Source: Amborella trichopoda (Eukaryota; Streptophyta; Magnoliopsida; Amborellales; Amborellaceae). Taken from it: DNA of 64,000 nucleotides. How positions within the stretch are numbered: position 1 is the first letter of the stretch; each line of letters starts with the position of its first letter. Position numbers and translations under genes: made by a program. The stretch is from contig NW_006498507.1 of assembly GCF_000471905.2 (NCBI RefSeq), positions 2,276,471-2,340,470 of the forward strand, written 5' to 3'. This document shows positions 49,456 to 59,410 of the stretch, one piece after another. The notes below the pieces were generated by a model, which saw only the letters and a program-made list of their open reading frames with translations, was not told the origin of the DNA and made no database searches.

Positions 49456-52016
49456 GGCAATTCCCCATGTACGAATAGCAATTTCGACAACAGAAATCTT
49501 CCAAGCACCCGCGATTCTAATTCCTAAATTAAATCTCAAGCATTTCCAACAACTATGGGGTGGATCATAGGTTTCTCTCCTTGACCAGATCTACAACCCG
49601 TCTCCCACCTGAAATTTGCAGGAAGACCTATCACAGAAGAAGTGTCCATTGAGTGATGTATCAAATGGTTTGAGATTGAGTGAGTTGGGGCAACTAATCT
49701 GGATAAACGTGTAGTCAGATTGACTCAAAAGTTCGAAGCACGAGGCTGATTAGAACAAAATTGCCAAGGCTCTTGGAGCAGCTAATGAAGGCTTCTTAAT
49801 GAAATATCGAGACTTGATGCTTTATATTGACACTTAAATAAAGCAACTATAGGAACCGGTAATGATAAGCCAACTGCAAGACTTGTAGGACAAAAGAGCA
49901 GGAGACATAAGACAATTCATGATCACATTTTGATTGATCACAACTTCAGCTTAAGACCTTGAGGATTTTTTTTATTTATTTTTTGATGAACTGAATCTCA
50001 AATTAATTTGGGTAAAGGTCTACAATTTGCCATGCGTGTATTAAAAAAAACTGCCGGAGAGGTCAATAACCAGATTTTCGATCAACCTCACCTAATCGAG
50101 GAGGCTATTATCAAGTTTCGAGAAACTCTTCTCAGCGCCATTAGGGCGTAGATTGCAAATGGTCGTCCTCTCTTTCAACTCCATTCCTCCTCATCAAGCC
50201 GCCTGGCTCAAAAGAACCTTCTTCGAAGAGGAAATTCTCTCGACTATCAAAGAACTAGGACAAGACCGAGCCCCAGGTCCAAACGGTTAGCCGCTAACAT
50301 TTTTCAACAATTATGGGATACCATGTGCCCTGACTTAGTCGCCATATTTAATAAATTCCACGAGAGAGGGATCATAATCAAGACCATAAATGCCACATTC
50401 ATCGCCCTAATCCCCAAGATTGAAGGGGCTGAGGAACTATAAGATTTCCGTCCTATTAGCGTCATTAATAGCTCTAACAAAATTTTGTCCAAGGTCCTAA
50501 CCACCAGACTAAGGGCTATCCTCGGGTGGGTCAATTCCCCATCACAAAGAGCTTTTGTTAAGGACCGCCAAATCTTAGATGGTGCCTTAATGGCGCATGA
50601 ATGCATCCACTCCCGTCACTTGGCTAAAACCCTAGGGGTGGTCATCAAATTAGATTGGGAAAAAGTCTTTGATCATGTAGATTGGAAAATCCTAGATGAA
50701 ACCCTTTCCAGAACAGGTTTCAGCCAGCATTGGAGATCCTGGATCAGAGCGTGCATTTCCAACCCATTATTTTCAGTGCTCGTTAACGGCTAACCCAGAG
50801 CAGCGATGTCTTCAGCAAGTCGATCACGGGTATGTACAGAGGTGGCTTCCTCTAAGGCTTCAAGGTGGGGGAGAAATGGACCTGAAATACACCAATGACA
50901 CCCTAATTTTCTGCAATGCTGACCCCTTCCAGATCGACTACCTAAGACTTTTTCTCAAATGCTTCGAGATGGGTATGGGTTTCAGGGTTAACATGGCTAA
51001 AACAAAGGTGATGAGGTTTGCCCTTCAGCCCCAGCTTCTCACTTCTCTAGCCAACAAATTGGGATGCAAGGTGGAAGATTTTCCCTCCACTGACTTGGGT
51101 CTGCCACTTTGCATTAGGAAACCCAAAACCAGTCAATGGAGTCACATTGTATACAAATTTGATTGCAGGCAGGCTGACTGGAAGGGCAGATAGCTCTCCC
51201 CCACGCCCTTATAACGGCTACCCTCTCCAATATTCCTATTTTTCAGATGTCTCTCTTCCTCATGCCATCCTTGGTGGCCGACTATCTAGAGAAACTCATG
51301 AGGAACTTCCTTTGGACCGAAGAAGGGGGAGAAAATACCACCTCATATCTTGGGCAAGAGTGCACACTCCCAAATCTCAAGGGGGCCTAGGCATCTGCAA
51401 TCTCAGATCCAATAACCTAGCCCTAATTGGCAAGTGGTGGTGGCGCTTTGCTACATAGGAGAACCACCTTTGGTAGGAGGTTGTTCATCACAAATACCAC
51501 TGTGAGGAAGAAGCTTGGCTCCCAGTTGGCAGGGCTGGTCCCAAAATTTTGCGAGTATGGAGGTCGTTACTTTGCAGTCTCCCTCACTTCACCAACAACA
51601 TCCGCTTCCACCCTCATTCTGGCCACAAGGTCGACCTGTGGCTAGGCCAAACCCCCCTTAAGGACAGGTTACCCCATCTTTTCCTAGTTGACAGGTACCC
51701 CCAGGCCACAGTAGTTGAATGCTTCCAAACTAGAGTTTGCATCCTAGATTCAAAAGGCCCCTGCTGGACCTAGAGATCCCTGAATTTCTGGCAGTATCCT
51801 CTATCCTCCACTCAACTTTTATCCCACACCAGGGGATGTCTCTGGCCCCCTCGGGTACCTACTGTCTCCTCTTTTTGCAAGAATCTCCAAAGGCCCCCTT
51901 TCCCACCTCCCACCCCGCCCTCCCCCCCCACCTCCCTACCGGGCCAGAGCCTAGTTCTCCTTCATTCGCCCCAAGATCCAATGTTCAGCTGGGTCACATT
52001 CTCAAAAAGAGCCTTG

Positions 52017-52240
52017 ACAGTTGACAACCGACCACTCTACCACTAAGCTACTGAGGAACAACGAGAGATTAGATCTCATAGAGTTCAACTCTCATTCTCA
52101 ACCCATTACCAATATGGGCCCGAAGCTTTCTTCATAACTCCTGGAACTTCTTTATAGTGGCTCCGCTCCATGCCTCATTTCATAGGGAACCTCAAAGTGG
52201 CTCTATTTCATTATATTCCATCCATATCCCAATTCCATGC
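52017..52240 (-). other. Plastid DNA fragment in the nucleus (NUPT), with part of trnN-GUU
   Basis: Read on the minus strand, 52065-52017 gives 'tcctcagtagcttagtggta' followed by 'gagtggtcggttgtcaactg'. From memory this is the 5' half of chloroplast trnN-GUU with a few transitions. The remaining bases (for example 'ccattaccaatatgggcccg' and 'tcatagggaacctcaaagtg' on the plus strand) match my recollection of the plastid inverted-repeat spacer beside trnN. Most differences look like C-to-T or G-to-A, as expected for methylated nuclear copies. The anticodon position now reads gtc. The tRNA is only half present and cannot function. The identification rests on memory. Confidence 0.75.
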
Positions 52241-52737
52241 ATTGGGAGTGTGCACTCCTTTTCCCACTGCATTGGCTAAGCCAACTCCCCTGTGGCCGAA
52301 GCTTTAGCCCTTCCCATGGGACTTCGCAAGCTCAATCCATCCTGGAGTGCAACCTTGAGTATTGTGGGCGATTCCAAAAATGTCATGGCATGGGCATCTA
52401 AATCCTCCCCCTGCCCTTGGAGATTGGAGTGCATTTCTTACGAAATCTTCCATGGTTCCACCTTTGCAGGGATATGCACGTCGCTTGGCAATATACGTGG
52501 AGGGGAGCCAATGCTGCAGCCGACACCCTTGCTAAGGATGGCACCTCATAGAAGAACACTCAAGAGACTTTTGAGCACCTCTTTGAGCTTTAGACCTTAC
52601 CTTTTTGTTACTTTCCTATTGAACCTAGGCTTGTATAGCATTTTTTGGACCTCGTAAGGAGTTTTGTATACAAACATCCGGTCTGTGGGTGCTTCAATGT
52701 TTTATACATCCGTTTCACCAATACAAAAGTTAACAAT

Positions 52738-52758
52738 TTAAAAAAAAAAAAAAAAAAA
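52738..52758 (+). repeat. Poly-A tail of the plus-strand LINE
   Basis: A run of A after 'caaaagttaacaattt' ends the LINE on the plus strand. The minus-strand LINE fragment begins just beyond it. Confidence 0.8.
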
Positions 52759-52769
52759 TCCTGCTCTGA

Positions 52770-54180
52770 ATGTCCCTTTTTTCACTAAAGTATGCCAGAG
52801 AATTTGCCTCTTGCGACAAATATGTAAAAGTAACATCTAAATTGTAATGAGAGACAAGCTCGAAACTTTGATCGAATTATGTGTTTTAGGCAACAAGGAC
52901 AGGGGAAGACCTTTTTGTTCCAAGGAATGACATTTTGGGAGTCGCCTTCAATCAAAAGAGAGGTTCTCATATTCCTGCTAAACACTTAAGACCTGTGAGC
53001 AGTGCCTGGGCTTCAGCTGAAGTTGTCTGAGAAACCAACAGGACCTGAATAGGTTAACAGGATCACTCCCATGTGGAGCCTAAACACTCCCACAATGCCG
53101 GCCAAGCCAAGGTTGGCCGAAGAGCACCTGTCAAAGTTGAGTTGGGTGTAATAAGACGCCAGACCTAATCAGAACGGTTGTCTTGTTTTTTGTATGAATT
53201 TTGTGTGTCTTGCCATTTTGTACAGATTTTGTTTTGGGTTTTCACTATATCAATATAGACTTAACATTATCAAAAAATAAAAATAAAAAACAAAAACAAA
53301 AAAGAAAGAAAGAAGTTGAGTTTGGTGACTCCAAACTTAGGTGGGTGCCAATGCGATGATCTTGTGATTGCCATTGGGGGCAGACCATATAACGTGTCTC
53401 CCACTCTGACCCAGGGCAACCAAGAAGTAAGACCTGGTAGATTTATGATTCTGGGCCTAGAATAATGGGTTCAGGCAATCGTAGATGGAGATTATTTTGC
53501 TCTTGCCCTCAAAGATGCACCTGCTCCAGTCGAGCCAGATGGACCAGATGCAGGTGAAAAATAGAAATACACCAAACAAAAGGGCCAATATATACACATG
53601 GACCAAATGGAGACGAAAATAGAATATGCCATAGAAAGACCGTGGCAGGGAAGGGGGTAACAAGTAGAATCCAAAAACTTGCAGGGATGAAGGGATAAAC
53701 GATGGAACTTGTTGTCCATGCACATCGTACATCTATTTGGGAATGGGATACCTCCTCTGCATACAGTCCCGGGTAAGTGCCTTTTTAAATACAACCAAGT
53801 AAACCAACCAACTGATTTGGAGGAGCAGGGGTGAACCAGGCCTTTGAGATCGTGACAGGGCTTCCATCCGAGGTGATGGGGGCACCATCGAAGGAGGAAA
53901 CCGAGAATAAACCAGTAGTGGGCCGGCAGCAGACCAACTTGTCACTGCCTGAGTGGGGCACGTAGTGGTTTTTGAAGGATCGCCGACAAGGATGCCAATT
54001 CTGTGGCTTCGTTGCCATCCAGGTCGTGCCTAAACCTAGCATCCATATAATCTAGCCTTCTAGTTACTCGTAGTAACACAAGACAGTTGCTTTCTGATCG
54101 GCAGCTGTGGAGATAAGATTTGGGAAGTCCAGCCCCAAGGATTAGAAGCTCACCTGAAGATCCACCCAAAAACAGGTGGT
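52770..54180 (-). mobile_element. Second L1-type LINE fragment (RNase H end), minus strand
   Basis: On the minus strand the region gives a decayed RNase H domain: LNFDRCSSANLGLAGIVGVF, then 'SLLIEGDSQNVIPWNKK' and FPCPCCLKHI. It is preceded by the usual linker (WLDWSRCIFEGKSK; compare W-WK-RC-FEGK of plant LINEs) and an upstream part that may be the zinc-finger region. Stops and frameshifts are frequent. The RNase H part resembles that of the plus-strand LINE, so both belong to the same broad group. A short A-tailed insertion (53149-53312) splits it. Confidence 0.7.
53149..53312 (+). mobile_element. Short LINE/retroposon 3'-end insertion inside the minus-strand LINE
   Basis: A 164 bp segment ending in an A-rich tail is bordered by the near-identical direct repeats 'aagttgagttgggtg' (53134-53148) and 'aagttgagtttggtg' (53313-53327). 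In the host LINE this stretch encodes KLNF, so the duplication is visible as a repeated piece of coding sequence. This is a target-site duplication of 14-15 bp made by target-primed reverse transcription. The source element of the insert is not identified. Confidence 0.7.
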
Positions 54181-54465
54181 CCCCATTTTTTGGTACATAT
54201 TGAATTGAATATTGCTTAAGAAAGCCATGAGGCTGCTAACAATAGCTTTCCAAGCTCACGAGCTTGACTAGTGGCTCTTCCTCTATGTAGCCAAAAAGCG
54301 GCTTCGTACCCATAATTGTGTTATAATCACCATTTGCCATAGGTGATCATTTTCTGTGTGTGTACTCCCATAGCCATTTGTCCAGCAACGGAGAGTTACA
54401 TTCCCTAAGCTTTCTGAAAAGAAAATCTTGTTTCCTGCCATAGCCATATTTTGCTCCATGGTTTT

Positions 54466-54665
54466 TCATTTTAATGGACAAAAAAAATCTTGTTTCCTGA
54501 GAAGCGAGAGACAATTGACCACAGGCAATTCAAGTACTGAGCCAATTAAGATGCACACAGTCATAGCATCAAAAGTTATACCTAATAGCCCAATCTCATT
54601 ACATACATCGGGAATCAGCTTAGATGGCCCATGACTGTCTAGTGTGAGAATTAGAGTGATCAAAT
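54466..54665 (-). CDS. Possible exon of the minus-strand gene (weak)
   Basis: The minus-strand frame gives LILTLDSHGPSKLIPDVCNE followed by IGLLGITFDAMTVCILIG and LELPVVNC. It looks protein-like in composition but I could not fix convincing splice borders or name a family. It could equally be a chance frame. Confidence 0.22.
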
Positions 54666-55061
54666 AACCTTGTAGAGCATGGAAGGCAAAAACACATGGA
54701 AGTTGAACATCATAATATCGAGATGATTAAAGGACAGGTAACCACATTTTACGACTAACGCGGTTATAAACAAGAAACTAAATAACAGAGATAAACTCTT
54801 CAGACTAGCATGCTAACTTAAGAGAGAGCACTTAGATATTTGTTGGCTGACTCGAAACTTGAGCCAATTCAACAAACCTCCCGCTGGGATTGACCCATGA
54901 CATGAGCTGGTCGACATGATGGGGTTATTGATGAAAAAACCCTTACAAGGCCCTAAGGAAGTATATCGTTTTACATAACTTTGACCCAACACAATATTAT
55001 TTTGACTATACCTGATTTTGCTCCAGTTTGGGTTGACAATGGGTCTTGAGAGACCTGATTG

Positions 55062-55203
55062 CATTTGGAAACTACAGAGATAGTATCAAAGTGGTGTTGT
55101 GCACATGGCATGGGCAGTAATGGTAACTTTTCCCTCACACTTTTTCTCCAGTCAGATATGTCTTTAGCCCACTTTACTGTATCGTGTACGTAATCCATCA
55201 AGA
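55062..55203 (-). CDS. Possible exon of the minus-strand gene (weak)
   Basis: After an acceptor-like 'ttgttcactag' on the minus strand, the frame reads LMDYVHDTVKWAKDISDWRK then SVREKLPLLPMPCAQHHFD. The composition is protein-like, with a possible donor near 55060 (caatcag, then gtctct), which is a poor donor. Its place in a transcript is unproven. Confidence 0.25.
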
Positions 55204-55661
55204 GACTAGTGAACAAAATATTCTCACATCACACAACTTAGAACTTAATAATTCTAAGTCATAACCGAGAGCAGCAGCAGAGCTCCCTTCCAAGTCACAA
55301 GGCAGAGTTCATCTTTGAAGCTAACAGTTGCTTAATGGGGTGGAGTTGAACTAAGTGATCAGCAGGGCATTTCCTTCATATAACATAACCCCAACGAATA
55401 AACTCTCTTCATAGGACAATCCATTCAAACCTCTGATTCAAGTATACCAAATTAAAGCTCTACATTCCCAGCCTTTCTTAAAAACTATCAACATGAGAAA
55501 TATCTTAACTTCTGCTCAAAATAAAATATCTTTACTTAAAAGCAGGGACTGGAAAATCACCGATCCAGATCAAGAATCGTCTGAGACCATGCCGATTCCT
55601 AGTCAAACTACACACTTTGATAAACATATAGAATATAAGATATATAAAATATACCAAATGA

Positions 55662-55900
55662 TTGGAATAGCTCAATTGGCAAGTATGGGTGGCTGAAAGT
55701 CACTTGGTTGGAGATTCAGCTTCCTTTTGATGCTCTAATAGTACTTATCATTATTTTCTCAATCGATAATATTACATACTAGTATATCACATATTATATG
55801 GTATGTGATATTGTAGCAATTAGCTTGAACAGCTTAATTGGCTAGCGTATGCGGCTTTATAGCACTTGGTTGGAGGTTCAAACCTCCCTAAGCACTAATA
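55662..55900 (+). repeat. Two tRNA-like repeats (SINE-related or tRNA pseudogenes)
   Basis: Two blocks share the plan 'agctcaattggcaagtatg' or 'agcttaattggctagcgtat' (A-box-like), then about 20 bases, then 'cacttggttggagattcagc' or 'cacttggttggaggttcaaa' (B-box-like). They lie at about 55666-55724 and 55836-55892. The second has a fair T-arm (ggaggttcaaacctcc). Neither folds into a complete tRNA with an acceptor stem by eye, so I read them as tRNA-derived repeats. Confidence 0.5.
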
Positions 55901-56339
55901 GCAGAATCCTCCCTTTATTTAGGTGTCTCTTCTATTTTATTATTTTGCCCTATAGCTGATCCAGCTGGTCCGGTTCGCCGATCGGGATTAGGATCGGTGA
56001 TTGGTCGAGGCACCCCTCCAAGCCATGTTTTAAAACACTACTTAGAAGCAACAGCTATACGAGAAATTCTTATATAATCAGATTGCTAAAAGCTTTGGAA
56101 ATATCCTAATTCCTTTTTCTTGAAAATTCATTAAAAAAATAATGTATCTAAAAATCCAAATATTAAAGGCTTATAGGCATATTACATTTTGCACTCATAA
56201 ATAAATGGGAGGAGTTTGGCCTAAGAAGGGTGAGGACCTTAAACTTTCCCTTAACCCATCTCAAGCCCAAGTAAAGGAGGTGGGTTGTGTTAGGTAGGCA
56301 GCCAACGTAAAATTTGTCAAAACATTCCATGAATCATGA

Positions 56340-56490
56340 ATCTAGGTCATCTGCTTATGCTAAGGTGTTGCATGCAAGCGATGCACTGTACCGGAAGATA
56401 TGGCACTCGATAGAGCAAAATGGCGGACCAGGATTCGTGTGGCCGACTCCAAATAGTTGGGAAATGGCTTTCATGATAATGATGATGAAA
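56340..56490 (+). mobile_element. RTE-type LINE 3' tail
   Basis: 'tagagcaaaatggcggacca', 'gattcgtgtggccgactcc' and a (gat)-rich end match the tails at 16.9, 30.5 and 47.2 kb. Confidence 0.65.
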
Positions 56491-56673
56491 TAAATGGGAG
56501 GAGTTCAAAACTCACAATGTGGAAGATGCTTACTATAACCTTTCAATAAAGATGCAGCTGAAACAATATTATAACAAATACACAATGCACATGGAAATAT
56601 AATCAATATTGTAAACATTACTCATACAAAAAGGAAAAAGATATGAAGAAACTCTGATCTTCAAGAGAGATAC

Positions 56674-57119
56674 CTCATAGATGCATACGTATTTGCCAGA
56701 AAAGATGGAGGTAATATGTTTGATCCAACATCGCTCTCCAGAATTGCATTTATTGGAAACCTTTCTATCAAACCCTAGGACGTATTAGCATACCTATCAA
56801 ATCTACATTCAAAATAAGTCCTACACAGGCATTCTTCTGATAGCTTGAATTTCATGATATCATCATTGCCAAAAATTTGCAATTCATTATTCTCATGATT
56901 ACTAGTGCTTGCAACATTAGAAAACTGAAGTTCTCCTGTAGGATGCCTATCAAGAACATAATCATGTCTTGCCTTTGTACGCTCTTGTAGCATTTCTAGC
57001 GCTTTTGAACAAACTGACTCAACATCAGCTGTATGTGATCCAAGAGTCGATAAGTCAGCATGCAGATGGGATGTATCTTTTCCTTCCAAAGGTTTTGATT
57101 TTGACTTCATCTCCATATA
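56674..57119 (-). CDS. Candidate exon of an unidentified minus-strand gene (5' part), with one in-frame TAG
   Basis: On the minus strand a good acceptor (taatttttcag) precedes YMEMKSKSKPLEGKDTSHLH and a frame that continues through VESVCSKALEMLQERTKARH and KLSEECLCRTYFECRFDR. A consensus-like donor lies after FDR at 56794 (gatag, then gtatgct). The same frame continues beyond it: YANTS, a TAG, then GLIERFPINAILESDVGSN and LPPSFLANTYASM up to a second donor at 56674 (atgag, then gtatct). So either the exon ends at 56794, or the longer exon carries one premature stop (pseudogene, sequencing error or alternative end). I do not recognise the protein. Whether it belongs with the exons at 46.7 and 44.9 kb is inferred from strand only. 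Confidence 0.5.
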
Positions 57120-57586
57120 CTGAAAAATTAAAAACTAAATATTACAAATCAGCAGTAAAGAGATGGCCTTCATAAAAAGAAAGAAGAGATATAAAAGCAA
57201 GCAGAGAAAGATAAGATGTAAGCACCAAAACAATAGTGGCCAATATCAGCAAGAAAGCAAAAGAGAATCATTGGAATGTCTTACTGTGTTTAGAATATCA
57301 AAAGATTCAAAACAGACAATGGATAATATCTCTTGCACAGAAATCTACATTTCTCTTTAAGGTATGATCTAGAAAATTTTCATTATGCACATAAAATAGA
57401 ACTTGGAGAATGAAACCTCAACCAAAATCTGAGATATGGAGAGGCACTTTTTTGCTTCTTCTTTTTTTAAGAGAGACTTTTTATTGAGAGAATGACAGAG
57501 GTGAAAAGCAATAAAAATTAATCAGCTACTACCCTGACAGCATACATCTAAACTCAAAACCATGTGTATCCTTACCAATACACAAT

Positions 57587-57786
57587 GAGTAATGATCCTG
57601 TGACACCCTCCCACACCCATGTGTGTAGGACCTCAAAGGATCACCATTAAATTTGGCACAGATCTCTAGAAAAGTTATCACATGGGTGTGGGACTTGACT
57701 TTTCTAGAGATCTGTGCCAAACTTAATTCTGATCCTTTGGGGTCCTACACACATGGGTGTGGGCGGGTCTCATAGGATCATTACTC
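57587..57786. mobile_element. 200-bp palindromic MITE with 9-bp target duplication (Mutator-like)
   Basis: About 60 bases at each end are inverted repeats with five or so differences, beginning 'gagtaatgatcctgtgacac' on the left and 'gagtaatgatcctatgagac' on the inverted right; the next inner parts also pair (ggcacagatctctagaaaag with its inverse), so almost the whole element folds into a hairpin. It is flanked by the perfect 9-bp direct repeat ATACACAAT at 57578-57586 and 57787-57795. A 9-bp duplication points to the Mutator superfamily. No coding content is present. Confidence 0.85.
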
Positions 57787-57967
57787 ATACACAATATGAT
57801 ACAAATATTAGTTAGACACATCATAAGTTAAAAGTAATGAGTAACATTGACTTTCAATACTACCCTTCAAGATGGAAAGAGAAGCATAGATATCTTGTTT
57901 CTAAGGAAGTCAAGTCAAGTTGGCCATGGGACAAGGCATTGGAGAATATTTCTAGCGAAAGCTTCTA

Positions 57968-58192
57968 TTATTCAATTGATAGGCATTATGATCCTCTACC
58001 TTGTCTTTGACGAAGTCGAGGCAAGCCGCCGCCATATGTTTTGTCCTTTCACAATAAATTGGATCACCTATTATTCAATTGATAGGCATTAGTAGTGATG
58101 TAGTGTGATACTCTACCTTGTCTTTGACGGAGTAGAGGCAAGCCACCGTCATGTGTTTTATTCTTTCACAATAAATTGGATTAAATTGGATT
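57968..58192 (+). repeat. ~105-bp tandem duplication
   Basis: The block 'tattcaattgataggcatta' ... 'ctctaccttgtctttgacg' ... 'cctttcacaataaattggat' occurs twice, starting at about 57968 and 58071. The copies differ by small insertions. It lies just upstream of the hAT remnant. A shorter duplication (gaagctctgacaaggattt) follows at 58456-58494. Confidence 0.75.
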
Positions 58193-58546
58193 TGGTGTCT
58201 TTGATCTTGTAGATCAATGAAATTGGTGTTTTGTTTTTTGGCCCAATTTTGAAAAGCAATGATTTCTCCGAATCCAATGGTGATCCTTGCTGAAAGCCAA
58301 ACCTGGCCTTATCTTTGTGTTCTTGATCCAATCATAGGCTAGTTGATCCAAAAAAAAAATCGACATCGGACTTTTTTAAGAACCTTGGATCTCCTATATC
58401 CAAATTGGAACCCATAATTTGTTTGGGGGTTTTGTTTCACTTTCCAGCTGCATAAAGAAGCTCTGACAAGGATTTAGAAGCTCTGACAAGGATTTCAAGC
58501 CGACTCGCACTGAATACAGATCAGGAAATCAACCTCAAAATTTCAG

Positions 58547-59398
58547 GTAAATCCTATTTCTTGCGATTTAAATCCATAAGTTAGGTTGAATTTTTAGGAT
58601 TATCAATCATTCCACTATTATTTGTGTTATTCATGCATTTTGTGGCATTTTTAGTTAAATTTTATCGCAAGACATATATTGGTTAGAATTTCTTTTTCTC
58701 AATTTCTTGTACCCAGAGATCCATTTTGATGACTGCAATTGGTAGAAATTATAGTGTTAAGTTTTTTTTAATGTTATGATAGTCCTTACGTTGTATTCAT
58801 ATTGCTATATCTGGATTTATCTTTCTTCCATTGTGTTGGAAGGAGAATTTTTATCTCAAAAGAACCAATAATTCAAAGTTATTGATTTTTTTTATGCATA
58901 AACTCAACGGTGATTTTGTTTTAAACTCAATGTTATAACTTACAATTTTTTATGCTGTTTGCTGCATCTAGGATCTATATTTTGCATTTAAGAAACTTTG
59001 TTTTTATTATGTCTAAGAGGAAGTATTTTTTGGCTAATGTTTTCTATTTATTGTACTAGGAAATATTTTTGCAACTAGGAATTTTGAATATTGACTATTT
59101 GTATTGCATCTAAAAACTATTTCTTGCTAATAGGAACCATTTTTTATTTATATCATTTACCTTTATTTTATGTTATTCTACCATCTTGCTTAGACAAAAT
59201 ATTTGATAATAGGAACTAATTTATATTAATGGGAATTATTGTTTGTGAAAATAAGTACTATTTTCTTTTGCATCTACGGACTATTTTTTTGTTGATAGGT
59301 ACTGTTTTACTATTAGAAAGCATTTTGTTCTAATAGGAGCTATATCAGTTATAAAACATTGGTTAGGTGTTCAATTTTTATATATCTTGCTTTTGTAG
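58547..59398 (+). other. Possible 5' UTR intron of the hAT transposase gene
   Basis: A donor (atttcag, then gtaaatcc) at 58546/58547 and an acceptor (cttttgtag, then gcttag) at 59398/59399 enclose AT- and T-rich DNA without coding signs. The first ATG of the transposase frame follows 12 bases after the acceptor. An intron in the leader is common for plant hAT genes. This is inferred from the sites only. Confidence 0.4.
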
Positions 59399-59410
59399 GC
59401 TTAGAAGTTG

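Larger units (their letters stand above)
50030..52758 (+). mobile_element. L1-type LINE with RNase H, 5'-truncated, interrupted by plastid-like DNA
   Basis: Plus-strand frames give a plant L1-type reverse transcriptase: FRPISVINSSNKILSKVLTT, then 'PSQRAFVKDRQILDGALMAH' and 'GVVIKLDWEKVFDHVDW', and after a frameshift LKYTNDTLIFCNAD, a decayed YxDD-type region. The usual downstream stretch (DLWLGQTPLKDRLPHLFLVD) follows, then an RNase H part (LSIVGDSKNVMAWASKSSPC and a frame-shifted RGANAAADTLAKDGTS). It ends in an A-rich tail at 52738-52758. The endonuclease is missing, stops and frameshifts are several, and the segment between about 52017 and 52240 is foreign, so the zinc-finger region and the start of RNase H are lost. 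Confidence 0.85.

Noticed and set aside
52017-52065. A functional tRNA gene
   Set aside because: Only the 5' half of a trnN-like sequence is present, without the T arm and the 3' acceptor strand.
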